64,000 bases of DNA from Chersky-840 sp963794615 (GTDB lineage: Bacteria; Actinomycetota; Acidimicrobiia; Acidimicrobiales; UBA8190): positions 434,001 through 498,000 of the forward strand of contig CAWCEP010000005.1 of assembly GCA_963794615.1 (NCBI GenBank), in the 5' to 3' direction. Position numbers and translations under genes: made by a program. The notes below the pieces were generated by a model. It did not search any database. It was not told where the DNA came from and saw only the letters and a list, made by a program, of their open reading frames with translations. Below, one piece after another: positions 1 through 8,769 of this stretch; within the stretch, counting starts at the first letter, position 1; the number at the start of each line of letters is the position of its first letter.

Positions 1-2
1 AC

Positions 3-650
3 ACCATCGCCGAGATCCTGCGGCGCATCCGCGCCGTGGAGTTGCCGATGCACCTCGAGGTCGTCGTCGTCGACGACGGGTCGACCGACGGGACCGGCAA
101 GGTGCTCTCGGCGTTGCAGGACTCGACGGTGCGCGTCGTCACCCACCGCACCAACCAGGGCAAGGGTGCCGCGGTGCGGACGGGGATCGAGACGGCGCGT
201 GGGCAACTGGTCCTCATCCAGGACGGAGACCTCGAGTACGACCCCGACGACTGGCCGAAGCTCCTCGAGCCCGTGCTGAAGGGCAAGGCCCAGGTCGTCT
301 ACGGAAGCCGCTTCACCGGGGCCGGACGCGCCATGCGCCCCACCCAGTGGTTGGGCAACCGCCTCCTCACCCTCACCGCCAACGTGCTGTACCGCTCGAC
401 GCTGTCGGACATGGAGACGTGCTACAAGCTGTTCGACCGGGCCGTGCTCGACGCCATCACCATCGAGTCCGACGGGTTCGACTTCGAGCCCGAGATCACC
501 GCCAAGGTCCTGCGCCGGGGGTACCGGATCTACGAGGTGCCGATCTCCTACACCGGGCGCGACGCGTCGGAAGGGACCAAGTTCGAGTGGCGCGACGGGG
601 TGCGTGCCCTCACCGCCCTCGTCCGGTACCGGTTCGTCCGCCACATCTGA
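3..650 (+). CDS. Family 2 glycosyltransferase, polyprenyl-phosphate mannosyltransferase type (5' partial)
   Basis: The frame is open to the left edge, so the N-terminus lies outside the window; the GTG at 36 is probably internal. Visible GT-A motifs are VVVVDDGSTDGTG (nucleotide-sugar binding), QDGDLEYDP (the D-x-D metal site) and YGSRFTG, all typical of the DPM1-like branch of GT2. That branch transfers a sugar from a nucleotide donor to a polyprenyl phosphate at the inner membrane face. No C-terminal membrane segments are present, so it is the soluble short form. It ends 6 bp before the next glycosyltransferase and probably shares its transcript. Donor and acceptor cannot be read from sequence. 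Confidence 0.85.
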   Translation, partial: TIAEILRRIRAVELPMHLEVVVVDDGSTDGTGKVLSALQDSTVRVVTHRTNQGKGAAVRTGIETARGQLVLIQDGDLEYDPDDWPKLLEPVLKGKAQVVYGSRFTGAGRAMRPTQWLGNRLLTLTANVLYRSTLSDMETCYKLFDRAVLDAITIESDGFDFEPEITAKVLRRGYRIYEVPISYTGRDASEGTKFEWRDGVRALTALVRYRFVRHI

Positions 651-656
651 CCGCAC

Positions 657-1625
657 GTGGCGCGACCGAGGACCACGGACCGGGCCCCGTCCGCACCTGA
701 GGTGTCGCTCCCCGGCCCCGACACCGCGGAGGGCGCCACCGTGTCGGTGGCCGAGCGGGTGTCGGCGGTCGTGGTGAACCACGAGGCCGGCGACGCCCTG
801 CTCCGGTGCGTGGCGTCGCTGCGGGCCGAAGGGGTGGACGACGTCATCGTGGTCGACAACGCCTCGTCCGACGGGTCGACCGAAGCCCTGGTGTCCGTCG
901 ACGGCGAGGTCCGGTTGGTGCAGACCGGTGCCAACCTGGGCTACGGGGCGGCCGCCAACCGCGGCATCGACGTGAGCGGGCGCGACCTCGTGCTCGTCTC
1001 GAACCCCGACGTGTGCGGTGCACGACGGGGCCTTGTCGGCGCTCGTGGAGGTGCTCGACGCCGACCCCACCCTCGCCATCGCCGGTCCCCGGATCCTCGA
1101 GCCCGACGGCACCCGGTACCCCTCGGCCCGCCGTTTCCCCTCCCTGGTCGACGCGGCCGGCCACGCCGTGCTCGGCGACCTCGTCCCCACCAACCGCTTC
1201 ACCCGCCGGTACCGCCTGGGGTACCTCGACGTGGACGACGTGACCGACGTCGACTGGGTGTCGGGGGCGTGCTTCCTCGCCCGACGGCGCACCCTCGACG
1301 AACTGCAGGGCTTCGACGAGTCGTACTTCATGTACGCCGAGGACACCGACCTGTGCTGGCGGGCCCGCCGTGCCGGTTGGGGGGTGGTGTTCGTGCCCGC
1401 CGCCACCGTCACCCATCTCCAGGGCGTCTCCACCGCCCGCCGCCCCTACCGCATGCTCGTCGCCCATCACCGCTCCGTGTTCCGGTTCGCGGCCCGGACC
1501 GAACGGGGGTGGCGCCGGTTGGCGCTGCCGGCCACGGCGCGTCTTCCTGGCGACTGCGTCTGGCCGTGATGTGCGCCAGGCAGGCCCTGAGCGCGCGGCA
1601 CGGCGCCTCGAGCCGGGCCGAGTAG
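657..1625 (+). CDS. Family 2 glycosyltransferase, rhamnosyltransferase (WbbL) type, frame broken
   Basis: GT-A glycosyltransferase resembling WbbL-type rhamnosyltransferases that extend cell-wall linkers. Motifs are VVVNHEAGD, VDNASSDGS, ANLGYGAAANRG and, in the second half, YAEDTDLCWRARRAG. The reading frame changes near 1017; removing one surplus G gives SNPDVCVHDGALSALVEVL. Two further surplus bases near 1546 and 1556 restore a natural end (ARFLALRLAVMCARQAL) with a stop at 1623-1625; without them the frame stops at 1569. The GTG at 657 is the first start, but a GTG near 741 (VSVAERVSAVVVNHE) is as likely. Position next to manC matches the wbbL-manC neighbourhood of mycobacteria, which supports but does not prove a rhamnosyltransferase. 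Confidence 0.75.
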   Translation: MARPRTTDRAPSAPEVSLPGPDTAEGATVSVAERVSAVVVNHEAGDALLRCVASLRAEGVDDVIVVDNASSDGSTEALVSVDGEVRLVQTGANLGYGAAANRGIDVSGRDLVLVSNPDVCGARRGLVGARGGARRRPHPRHRRSPDPRARRHPVPLGPPFPLPGRRGRPRRARRPRPHQPLHPPVPPGVPRRGRRDRRRLGVGGVLPRPTAHPRRTAGLRRVVLHVRRGHRPVLAGPPCRLGGGVRARRHRHPSPGRLHRPPPLPHARRPSPLRVPVRGPDRTGVAPVGAAGHGASSWRLRLAVMCARQALSARHGASSRAE

Positions 1626-1628
1626 GGT
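1623..1628 (+). promoter_or_regulatory. Candidate -10 element TAGGGT
   Basis: TAGGGT ends 12 bp before the ATG at 1641. It overlaps the presumed stop codon of the upstream glycosyltransferase. No Shine-Dalgarno sequence lies between, so a very short leader is likely. Confidence 0.5.
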
Positions 1629-1640
1629 TAGCGCCCGACC

Positions 1641-2492
1641 ATGGCCAGGGGAGACGCAGGAAAGTGGGTGGCGCGCGCCGGCGCCACCGGCGGAGGGCGG
1701 AGCTACCGCGGCCAGAGGCCCATGAAGTGGTACGCCAGCCTGGCCATGATCTGCCTGGTCGGCGTGGCCCTGATCGTCTACAGCCGCTACGAGCGCCAGC
1801 ACCCCGCCGCGGCCACCCAACCGGCCATCGGCGCCCACTGGTACCAGGCACTGGGGTTCGACGTGTGCGGGACGATCGAGGCGAACCTCCCCGCCAACCC
1901 CAACACCTCGACGCCCCCGGTCCCGGGCATCCGTACCGATGGTGACGGTGTGATCCAGGTGGCGCCCACCACCAACAAGGACGCGGGCAACAACGCCACC
2001 CTGGGCCGCTTCGTGGCCACGTACCCCAGGTTGACGCTCACCACCGCCACGCTGCAGATCCCGGGCAAGCCGAAGTACACCAACGGGCAGAAGTGCCCGG
2101 CCGGCTCCCACGATGCGGGCAAGACCGGACAGCTCCAGATCAAGGTGTGGCCGAGCTTCACCCCGCCCGGCTCGAACAACCCGTCGGTCTTCCACGACCC
2201 GAACGGCATCAAGCTCGCCGACGGCCAGCTCATCACCGTCGCCTTCGTGCCGTCGGGCGCCTCGGTGCCCAAGCCGAGCTCGATCACCGCCATGCTGACC
2301 GACCGGGCCGGCTCGGCCACGAGCACCCCCTCCACCACAGCACCATCGACGGCGACCACGACGCCGACCGCCACCACGGCACCGTCGTCGTCCACCACGG
2401 CGGCGACGGCGACGACGAAGCCTTCCGCCACGGCGACGACGGCAACGACCAAGCCGTCGTCGACGGGCACCACGGCCACGACCAAGCCGTGA
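1641..2492 (+). CDS. Membrane-anchored extracytoplasmic protein with Thr-rich tail, unknown function
   Basis: I do not recognise a family. A basic N-terminus is followed by one membrane helix at about residues 30-48 (SLAMICLVGVALIVYS), then a roughly 170-residue domain with conserved-looking Cys, Trp and Gly positions (WYQALGFDVCGTIEANLP; GQKCPAGSHDAG). From about residue 225 the chain is a Thr/Ala/Ser/Pro tail built from degenerate TTKP and ATTT units. Topology is probably N-in, C-out, with the tail spanning the wall. The gene starts after a TAGGGT hexamer with no ribosome-binding site and ends 19 bp before the ManC-like gene, so a role in surface glycan assembly is a guess from context. Confidence 0.7.
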   Translation: MARGDAGKWVARAGATGGGRSYRGQRPMKWYASLAMICLVGVALIVYSRYERQHPAAATQPAIGAHWYQALGFDVCGTIEANLPANPNTSTPPVPGIRTDGDGVIQVAPTTNKDAGNNATLGRFVATYPRLTLTTATLQIPGKPKYTNGQKCPAGSHDAGKTGQLQIKVWPSFTPPGSNNPSVFHDPNGIKLADGQLITVAFVPSGASVPKPSSITAMLTDRAGSATSTPSTTAPSTATTTPTATTAPSSSTTAATATTKPSATATTATTKPSSTGTTATTKP

Positions 2493-2511
2493 CGGCCACG
2501 ACCACCACGCA

Positions 2512-3597
2512 GTGAAGGCCATTGTCCTCCTGGGTGGCCAGGGGACGAGACTCCGCCCGCTCACCTTCACGACGCCGAAGCAATTGCTGCCCGTGGTGGA
2601 GGTGCCCATGCTCGAACGGGTGCTCGCCCACCTGAAGGCGCACGGGGTCGACGAGGTGGTGCTGTCGCTCGGATACCGTCCCGACGCCTTCTTCGCCGCC
2701 TATCCCGACCACCAAGCGGCCGGGGTGCGCCTCGACTACGCGGTCGAGCCCGAACCGCTCGACACCGCCGGCGCCATCGGCTTCGCGGCGAGCCACGCCG
2801 GCATCGACGAGACCTTCATCGTCGTGAACGGCGACGTGCTGACCGACGTGGACACCACTGCGCTCGTGACCTTCCATCGCTCGCACGGGGCCGCCGCCAC
2901 CATCCACCTGAAGGCGGTGGACGACCCCACACGATTCGGCGTGGTCCTCACCGACGACGAAGGCCGCGTCATCGAGTTCGTCGAGAAGCCCCCCGCCGAT
3001 CGGGTGCCGACGAACCTGATCAACGCGGGCACCTATGTCCTCGAGCCCGACGTGTTGACGCGGATCCCCACCGATCGTCCCGTCTCGGTCGAACGCGAGA
3101 CGTTCCCCACCCTCGCCGCGGAGGGATCGGTGTTCGCCATGGCCAGTGACGCGTACTGGCTCGACACCGGCACGCCGGCCGCGTACCTGCGGGCCAATGC
3201 CGACCTGCTCGACGGGACCCGGCCGGCCCCCCAGCGCCGGGCGCCCGCCAGGTGGCGCTCGGCGTGTGGACGCTCGGCGCCCCCGTGGTGCGGGGCGAGA
3301 TGCGCCGCCTCGAGCCTGCTCGGTGTCGGCGCCCAGGTCGCCCACGACGCCACCGTGGCCGACAGCGTCATCGGGGCCCGCGCCGTGGTGGAGCGCGGCG
3401 CGTGCGTCGTCGACTCGGTGGTCCTGCCCGGGGCCCGGGTGGGCGCCGGGGCGCGGGTGTCGGGCTCCATCCTCGGACTCGGTTGCGTCGTGGCCGAGGA
3501 CTGTGAGCTCTCGGCCACCGTCGTGGGCGACGGGTTCGAGGTGCCTGCCGGGTCACGCCTCGTCGACGCCCGGGTGCCGGCGGAGATGGCATCGTGA
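2512..3597 (+). CDS. manC: Mannose-1-phosphate guanylyltransferase-like nucleotidyltransferase with C-terminal beta-helix
   Basis: Sugar-1-phosphate nucleotidyltransferase. The N-terminus has the signature GGQGTRLRPLTFTTPKQLLP, followed by NGDVLTDVD and FVEKPPADRVP; the C-terminus has hexapeptide repeats (VAHDATVADSVIGARAVVE). This two-domain layout is that of actinobacterial ManC/RmlA2, which makes GDP-mannose for glycans; CDP- or UDP-sugar specificity is not excluded. The start is GTG 2512. Residues about 240-270 read as nonsense although the frame stays open: the true sequence (QVALGVWTLGAPVVRGEMRR) lies in another frame at about 3240-3318. Three surplus bases explain this and restore the frame at the end. 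It is followed by an NAD-dependent epimerase. Confidence 0.8.
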   Translation: MKAIVLLGGQGTRLRPLTFTTPKQLLPVVEVPMLERVLAHLKAHGVDEVVLSLGYRPDAFFAAYPDHQAAGVRLDYAVEPEPLDTAGAIGFAASHAGIDETFIVVNGDVLTDVDTTALVTFHRSHGAAATIHLKAVDDPTRFGVVLTDDEGRVIEFVEKPPADRVPTNLINAGTYVLEPDVLTRIPTDRPVSVERETFPTLAAEGSVFAMASDAYWLDTGTPAAYLRANADLLDGTRPAPQRRAPARWRSACGRSAPPWCGARCAASSLLGVGAQVAHDATVADSVIGARAVVERGACVVDSVVLPGARVGAGARVSGSILGLGCVVAEDCELSATVVGDGFEVPAGSRLVDARVPAEMAS

Positions 3598-3646
3598 CGA
3601 ACGGGGTCAGCCGGGCGGCCAGGCACCGGGGACGGGGAGGACCGAC

Positions 3647-4601
3647 ATGCAGGTGATGGTGACCGGTGGCGCCGGGTTCATCGGGTCCAATCTCGTGGAC
3701 CGCCTCCTCGCCGAGGGCCATGCCGTCGACGTGGTGGACGACCTTTCCACCGGCACGCTCGGGAACCTGGCCGAGGCCCGAGCGTCGGCGTCCCACGCCC
3801 TTACCTTCCACCAGCTCGACATCCGATCCGACGAGCTCGTCGAGGTGATGGCGCGGCGCCGCCCCGAGGTGGTGTACCACCTCGCCGCCCAGGCCGACGT
3901 CCGGGTGTCGGTGGAGCGGCCCGTGTTCGACGCCGATGTCAACGTCCTGGGCACGCTGCGCGTGCTCGAGGGCGCCCGGGCGGCGGGCACGACCCGGGTC
4001 GCCTTCGCCGCCAGCGGCGGCACGCTCTACGGGGAGTGCGATCCGTCGGAGCTCCCGGTGAAGGAGTCGCATCCCCGTCGGCCCCTCTCGCCCTACGGCG
4101 TGTCGAAGATGGCGGCCATCGACTATCTCGTCGCGTACCGGGAGCTGCACGCGCTGGAGTTCTGTGCCCTGGCCCTCGCCAACGTCTACGGGCCGCGCCA
4201 GGACCCCCACGGGGAGGCCGGAGTGGTGGCCATCTTCTCCGACAAGGTGCTCCGGGACGAACCGGTGACGGTGTACGGGGACGGTGAGCAGACGCGCGAC
4301 TTCGTCTACGTCGACGACGTCGTGGACGCCTTCGTCCGGGCCGGGACACGCGGCGGTGGTCTCGTGCTCAACATCGGGACGGGGACGGAGGTGTCGGTCA
4401 ACGAGCTCGCCCGGGTCATGGGCGAGCGGTCCGGCTCCACGAGCACACCGGTGCACGCCCCGCCCCGGGTGGGCGAGATCCAGCGCAGCTCGCTCGACCC
4501 CGAACGCGCCGCCATCCACCTCGGGTGGCGGGCATGGACCGAGCTCGAGGCCGGTGTCGACGGCGTGCTCGGCCTGGGCGAGGCGCCGAGCCGGCTCCTG
4601 A
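3647..4601 (+). CDS. NAD-dependent nucleotide-sugar epimerase (GalE-like SDR)
   Basis: Extended short-chain dehydrogenase acting on a nucleotide-sugar. The N-terminus has the NAD-binding GGAGFIGSNLVD motif, followed by YHLAAQADVRVSV, the catalytic YGVSKMA (Y-x-x-x-K), ANVYGPRQDP and DFVYVDDVVDAF. ATG 3647 is preceded by GGGGAGG at 3634-3640, a good ribosome-binding site. The open frame runs on to 4738 into the opposite-strand cofE gene, but removing one surplus C near 4575 gives GVLGWARRRAGS and a stop at 4599-4601, 15 bp short of cofE; I prefer that end. The family fits UDP-glucose 4-epimerase or a GDP-mannose-linked epimerase; substrate unknown. Confidence 0.8.
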
Positions 4602-4616
4602 GCCCGGGACGAAGGG

Positions 4617-5393
4617 TCAGCGGAAGAGGTCCTCTTCCGGTGGCCGCAGGATCTCCTCGGCCACCGACCCCCGGCGCAGCCAGCCGGGGTCGATGCCGCG
4701 CACGACGGCCACGGGCACCGCGCTCGCCTTGCCCATGACGAGCTCGGCGGCGGACGCCACCTCGTCGGCCACGCACACCTCGGTCGCCACGAGATCGCGA
4801 CCCATGGCGTCGGCGGTGCCCCGCAGGTCGACGACCGCGGCCAGCCCGGCGCAGCCGATGGCCACGTCGATGACACCCTTGCGCCACGCCCGCCCGAAGG
4901 TGTCGGAGACGACGACGGCCACCTCGCGGCCGGTGGCGGCGCGCAGGCCGTCTCGGATGCGCCGGGCCGAACGATCGGAGTCCTCGGGGAGCAGTGCCGC
5001 CCAGCCGCGCTCGACGTTGGACAAGTCGACCCCGGCGTTGGCGCAGATGAACCCGTGGCGGGTCTCGGAGATCACGAGATCACCGCGCCGGCGCAGGACC
5101 CGCACCGATTCGGACTCGATGATCCGCATCCGGTCGGCAGGGTCATCGGGATCGATCGGCACCATCCGGCCCTCTGACTTGGAGACGATCTTCTGGGTCA
5201 CGACGACCACGTCGCCGTCGACGAGCTCGACGGCACCGGCGATGAGGGTGGCGAGATCATCGCCCTTCCTGATCTCGCCGAGACCGGTCACGGGGAGCAC
5301 GGTCAGCGCCCGGGGGGTATGCGTCGGTGCGGCGGCGGCGCCGACCGTCGGCCCGTCCTCCTCGATGGACGTCACCGCCCGGTGCTCCGCCAT
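4617..5393 (-). CDS. cofE: Coenzyme F420-0:L-glutamate ligase, single-domain
   Basis: Adds glutamate to F420-0 with GTP, completing the deazaflavin cofactor F420. Family features are LPVTGLGEIRKGDDLA, VVTQKIVSKSEGR, GFICANAGVDLSN, VVVSDTFGRAWRKG and the end region DPGWLRRGS. At 259 residues it equals stand-alone CofE; the C-terminal nitroreductase-like domain that makes mycobacterial FbiB about 450 residues is absent. ATG 5393 was chosen because it opens before the conserved block and overlaps the fbiA stop by 22 bp, implying translational coupling. Unlike fbiA, this frame is intact. Confidence 0.9.
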   Translation of the reverse strand: MAEHRAVTSIEEDGPTVGAAAAPTHTPRALTVLPVTGLGEIRKGDDLATLIAGAVELVDGDVVVVTQKIVSKSEGRMVPIDPDDPADRMRIIESESVRVLRRRGDLVISETRHGFICANAGVDLSNVERGWAALLPEDSDRSARRIRDGLRAATGREVAVVVSDTFGRAWRKGVIDVAIGCAGLAAVVDLRGTADAMGRDLVATEVCVADEVASAAELVMGKASAVPVAVVRGIDPGWLRRGSVAEEILRPPEEDLFR

Positions 5394-6334
5394 GCGCCCG
5401 ACGGCCGGGCCGCGTCGAGGAGCACCGACGCCAGGGCGCCGGCATGGCCGGGGGTGTGCATGACGGTCGGGGCCGACGACGCAGCGGACGCCGCAGGACT
5501 CGACGGCATCGGCCGATCCCCGCGTCGGCGTCATCGACGACGAGGGTGCCGACGAAGTCGGCGTACAGGCGGGCCACGCCGACCACGGTCGGTTCGTGCC
5601 CGAGCTCGGCCATGAGGCGGTCGGCGGGACCCTTCAGGGCGGCGCCGGCGACGATGGGGGAGACCGCCACCACGTCGGCGCGACGTGCTGCCAGTGCGTC
5701 GGCGACGCCCGGCACGGCCAGCAGGGGGCCGATCGACACGATGGGGTTGGACGGGCACACCACCACCACGTCGGCGTCGGCGATGGCGCGCGAGCACGCC
5801 GGGAGCGGGTCGCGCCGCCTCGGCGCCGGCGAACCGCAGCGACGTCGACGGCGACGGCATGGCGGCGGCCCACGAAGTACTCCTGGAACGACACCTCGGG
5901 CCCGTCGACGAGCGTCAGGCGGGTGCGGACGGGATCGTCGGACATGGGCAGGAGCCGGACCGACACTCCGAGGGACTGGGTGATCTCGGCCGTCACCTGC
6001 GACAAGGTGGCCCCGCTCGACAGTCGTTGGGTGCGATAGAGGTGGGTGGCGAGGTCCTGGTCACCGAGGCGGAACCACGTCTCGCCGCCCAAGCGGTCCA
6101 GGCTGTCCATGACGCTCCAGGTCTCCCCGGCCAGTCCCCAGCCCGCGCTCGTCGTCGTTGAGGCCGGCCAGGGTGTAGGTCACCGTGTCGAGGTCGGGGC
6201 TGATGTGCAGGCCGTGGAGCTCGGTGTCGTCACCGGTGTTGACCACGGCCGTCACCTCCGCCGGATCGCACGACGCGCACCAGGCCGCGCAACAGGCGGG
6301 CGGCACCCACTCCTCCCGCAAGGGCGGTGATCAC
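5372..6334 (-). CDS. fbiA: 2-phospho-L-lactate transferase (F420 biosynthesis), frame broken six times
   Basis: Transfers the activated phosphoenolpyruvate or phospholactate group to the deazaflavin Fo. Pieces in successive frames read ALAGGVGAARLLRGLV, VTAVVNTGDDTELHGLHISP, GETWFRLGDQDLATHLYRT, VVVCPSNPIVSIGPLLAVPG, MAELGHEPTVVGVARLYADF and GVRCVVGP, the full CofD/FbiA order. Frame changes fall near 6275, 6140, 5840, 5800, 5520 and 5460. All six go in the same direction and each fits one surplus base. The repaired length of about 320 residues is normal. GTG 6334 follows a TAGCCT hexamer by 6 bp. Because cofE next door is intact and all shifts share a direction, sequence error is more likely than decay. 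Confidence 0.8.
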
Positions 6335-6340
6335 GGCGCA

Positions 6341-6346
6341 AGGCTA
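6341..6346 (-). promoter_or_regulatory. Candidate -10 element TAGCCT for fbiA-cofE
   Basis: TAGCCT on the minus strand ends 6 bp before the GTG start of fbiA at 6334. There is no Shine-Dalgarno sequence, so the transcript is probably leaderless. Confidence 0.55.
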
Positions 6347-6433
6347 ATGGTCCGAGCGCAGGGCTCAGGCTCCCGGTGTGCAAGGCTCGACCGGTGCCGG
6401 CCCCGAGCGCGACCCGACGACACAGGCCTCCGG

Positions 6434-7620
6434 GTGGCCATCGACGCGACGCCACTGCTCGGCACGAGGACCGGGGTGGGTCGATTCTGCGAAGGCGCCC
6501 TGGGCGCGCTCGCCACGGAGCCCGGGCTCGAGGTGGAGGCCTTCGCCGTCACGTGGCGCCGGCGCCGGCGCCTGCCTCCTCTCGTTCCCGCCCGTGTCGA
6601 TGTCCACCAGCGGGCCATGCCCGCCCGCCCGCTGCACCTGGCCTGGGCGCATCTGGGCGGGCCGGTGGTCGAATGGTTCGTGGGTCCCGCCGACGTGGTG
6701 CACGGGACCAACTTCGTGGTCCCTCCGACCCGGCGCGCCGCTCGGGTGGTCACGGTGCACGACCTCACCACGGTGCGCTTTCCGGAGCTCTGCGACCGCT
6801 CCACCCTCGGGTTTCCCCGCATGGTCCGCCGCGCCGTGGCCGACGGCGCGTGGGTGCATACGCCCTCACGTTTCGTCGCCGACGAGGTGGTGGCCGAGCT
6901 CGGCGTCGACCCGGCGCGGGTGCGCGTCGTGTACCACGGGGTGCCCACGTCGGCCGCGTCGCCGCGTCGACGCGTCGCCGGTCGCCCGCGTCGGCCGGTC
7001 GGGCCGGTCGCCTCCGGCGGGGACGAGCCCACCGTTGCCGTCGGGCACGGCGCGCTATGTCTTCGCGCGTGGGGACCATCGAGCCCCGCAAGGACTACCC
7101 GGGGCTGGTGCGGGCCTTCGACCACGTCGCCGACGCCCATCCCGACGTGGCCCTCGTGATCGCCGGGGTCGACGGGTGGGGTGCACACGCCTTCCACGAA
7201 GCACTCCAGGCGTCGCCGCACCGCGCACCGCGTCGTGCAGCTCGGGTATGTCGACGACGACGCGTTGGCGCAGTGGCTGGCGGGGGCCGCGGTGCTCGCC
7301 TTCCCGTCGGTGTACGAAGGATTCGGGTTCCCGCCCCTCGAAGCGATGGCCGCCGGTGTGCCGGTCGTGGCGAGCGCGGCCGGGGCGGTGCCCGAGGTCG
7401 TGGGCGACGGTGCCGTGTTGGTCCCGCCGCGCGATGTCGAGGCTCTCGCCGCACGCCCTCGCGGCGGTGCTCGACGACAGCGCGCTCCGCACTGCGCTCG
7501 TGGACAAGGGTCGGTGCCGGGCCGCGCGATTCACCTGGGAAGCGTGCGGGACGGGCCTGGCGCGGCTCTACGCCGACGCCGCCGGCGCGCGCGAGGCGCC
7601 GGCGTGGACGAGGGCGTGCG
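6434..7620 (+). CDS. GT4 glycosyltransferase, first of three tandem copies, frame broken
   Basis: GT-B glycosyltransferase of family 4, mannosyltransferase type. Frame pieces give VAIDATPLLGTRTGVGRFCE, VVHGTNFVVPPTRR, VVTVHDLTTVRFPEL, RVVYHGVP, GTIEPRKDYPGLVRAFDHV, LGYVDDDALAQWLAGAAV, PSVYEGFGFPPLEAMAAG and LVPPRDVEALA. Frame shifts occur near 6980-7070, 7215 and 7445. The start used is GTG 6434; a GTG at 6378 would add about 19 residues if another shift is assumed. The 3' end is approximate: no stop codon exists in any forward frame between 7560 and 7714, so it overlaps or is fused to the second copy. Confidence 0.75.
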
Positions 7621-7632
7621 CGGGGCGGCGGT

Positions 7633-8729
7633 GGGGTGCTCCTCGTCGCCGAGCAGTTGCGGCGCCGGGTGCCGGGAGGGATCGGCACGTACGTGCGCGG
7701 CCTGCTGGACGGCCTGAGCGACCCTGGACGAGGCGCACGTCGAGCTGCCCCCCGTGACGCTGTACGCAAGTCGCGGCCGCGCGGTCCCCGACCCCCTCGA
7801 GGCCTTCGGCCGTCCCCTCATCGCGTCGCGCCTGCCCGGCCCGGTGCTCACCCGGATGTGGGACCGGGGCATCGTGCACGCTCCGGGCGGGTTCGACCTC
7901 GTGCACTCGGTGTCGTTGGCGGTGCCACCGGTGTCGCCATCGGCCCGCGTCGAGCTCGCGCCGAGGTCGTCGCCATCCACGACGTGGCGTGGCGACATCG
8001 CCCCGAGGACTATCCGAACCGGGGCCGCCGATGGCACGAGGCGGCACTGGGGCGCGCCCTGCGCCGGGCCACGCACTTCGTCGTCCCCTCCGACGTCGTC
8101 GCCGGAGACCTCGTGGAGGCGGGCGCACGCGAAGGGACCATCTCAGTGATCCCGCTCGGCTCGGACATCTTGCCGCGACCGGGACGAGGACAGTGCCAGC
8201 GCTCTCCTCGAGCGCCTCGGGGTCCACGGCCAATTCCTCTTGTCGGTGGGGACGCTCGAGCCCCGCAAGAACCTCCCTCGTCTCATCGAGGCCTACGGCA
8301 TCGCCCGCCGCTCGCTCCCCGAACCGTGGCCGTTGGTGGTCGTCGGGCCGCCGGGATGGGGTCCGGAGCTCGAGCCCCGGGAGGGCGTCGTGTTCACCGG
8401 TCGGGTCGGTGATGGCACGCTGGCGTCGTTGTACGCACGAGCCCGACTGCTCGCCTACGTCCCCTTCGAAGAGGGGTTCGGGCTGCCGCCCGTCGAGGCC
8501 ATGCACTTCGGCACGCCCGTGGTGGCGAGCCCCCTGCCTACCACCGGGGGGGCCGCCCTGGAGGTCGATCCCACCCGGGTCGACGACATCGCCGAGGCGC
8601 TCGTCGAGGTCGCCACCGACGACGCGCTGCGGGCCGGACTGGCCGCAGTCGGGGCGGCAGCGGGCCGGCGGTCTCACCTGGGAGGCGGCGGCCCGGGCCC
8701 ACGTGGCGCTGTGGAAGTCACTGCCGTGA
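7633..8729 (+). CDS. GT4 glycosyltransferase, second tandem copy, frame broken
   Basis: Second GT-B family 4 glycosyltransferase. The N-terminal Rossmann part reads LLVAEQLRRRVPGGIGTYVR, a GGIGTY glycine loop. Later pieces are AEVVAIHDVAWRHRPEDYPN, HFVVPSDVVAGDLVEAG, SVGTLEPRKNLPRLIEAYGI, VPFEEGFGLPPVEAMHFG and, in another frame, GLTWEAAARAHVALWKSLP ending at 8729. Shifts lie near 7735, 7960, 8180 and 8665. The E-x7-E motif (EEGFGLPPVE) for the donor ribose is intact. The start is not fixed because the join to the first copy is unresolved. Acceptor unknown; the cluster probably builds one glycan. Confidence 0.75.
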
Positions 8730-8769
8730 CGGCACGGCGTCCGCCGCTCGTCCCGGCGGGCACGACGAC

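Noticed and set aside
5372..6334. fbiA as a decayed pseudogene
   Set aside because: All segments are well conserved, no stop from substitution is needed, all six shifts are in one direction, and cofE is intact. Sequence error fits better.
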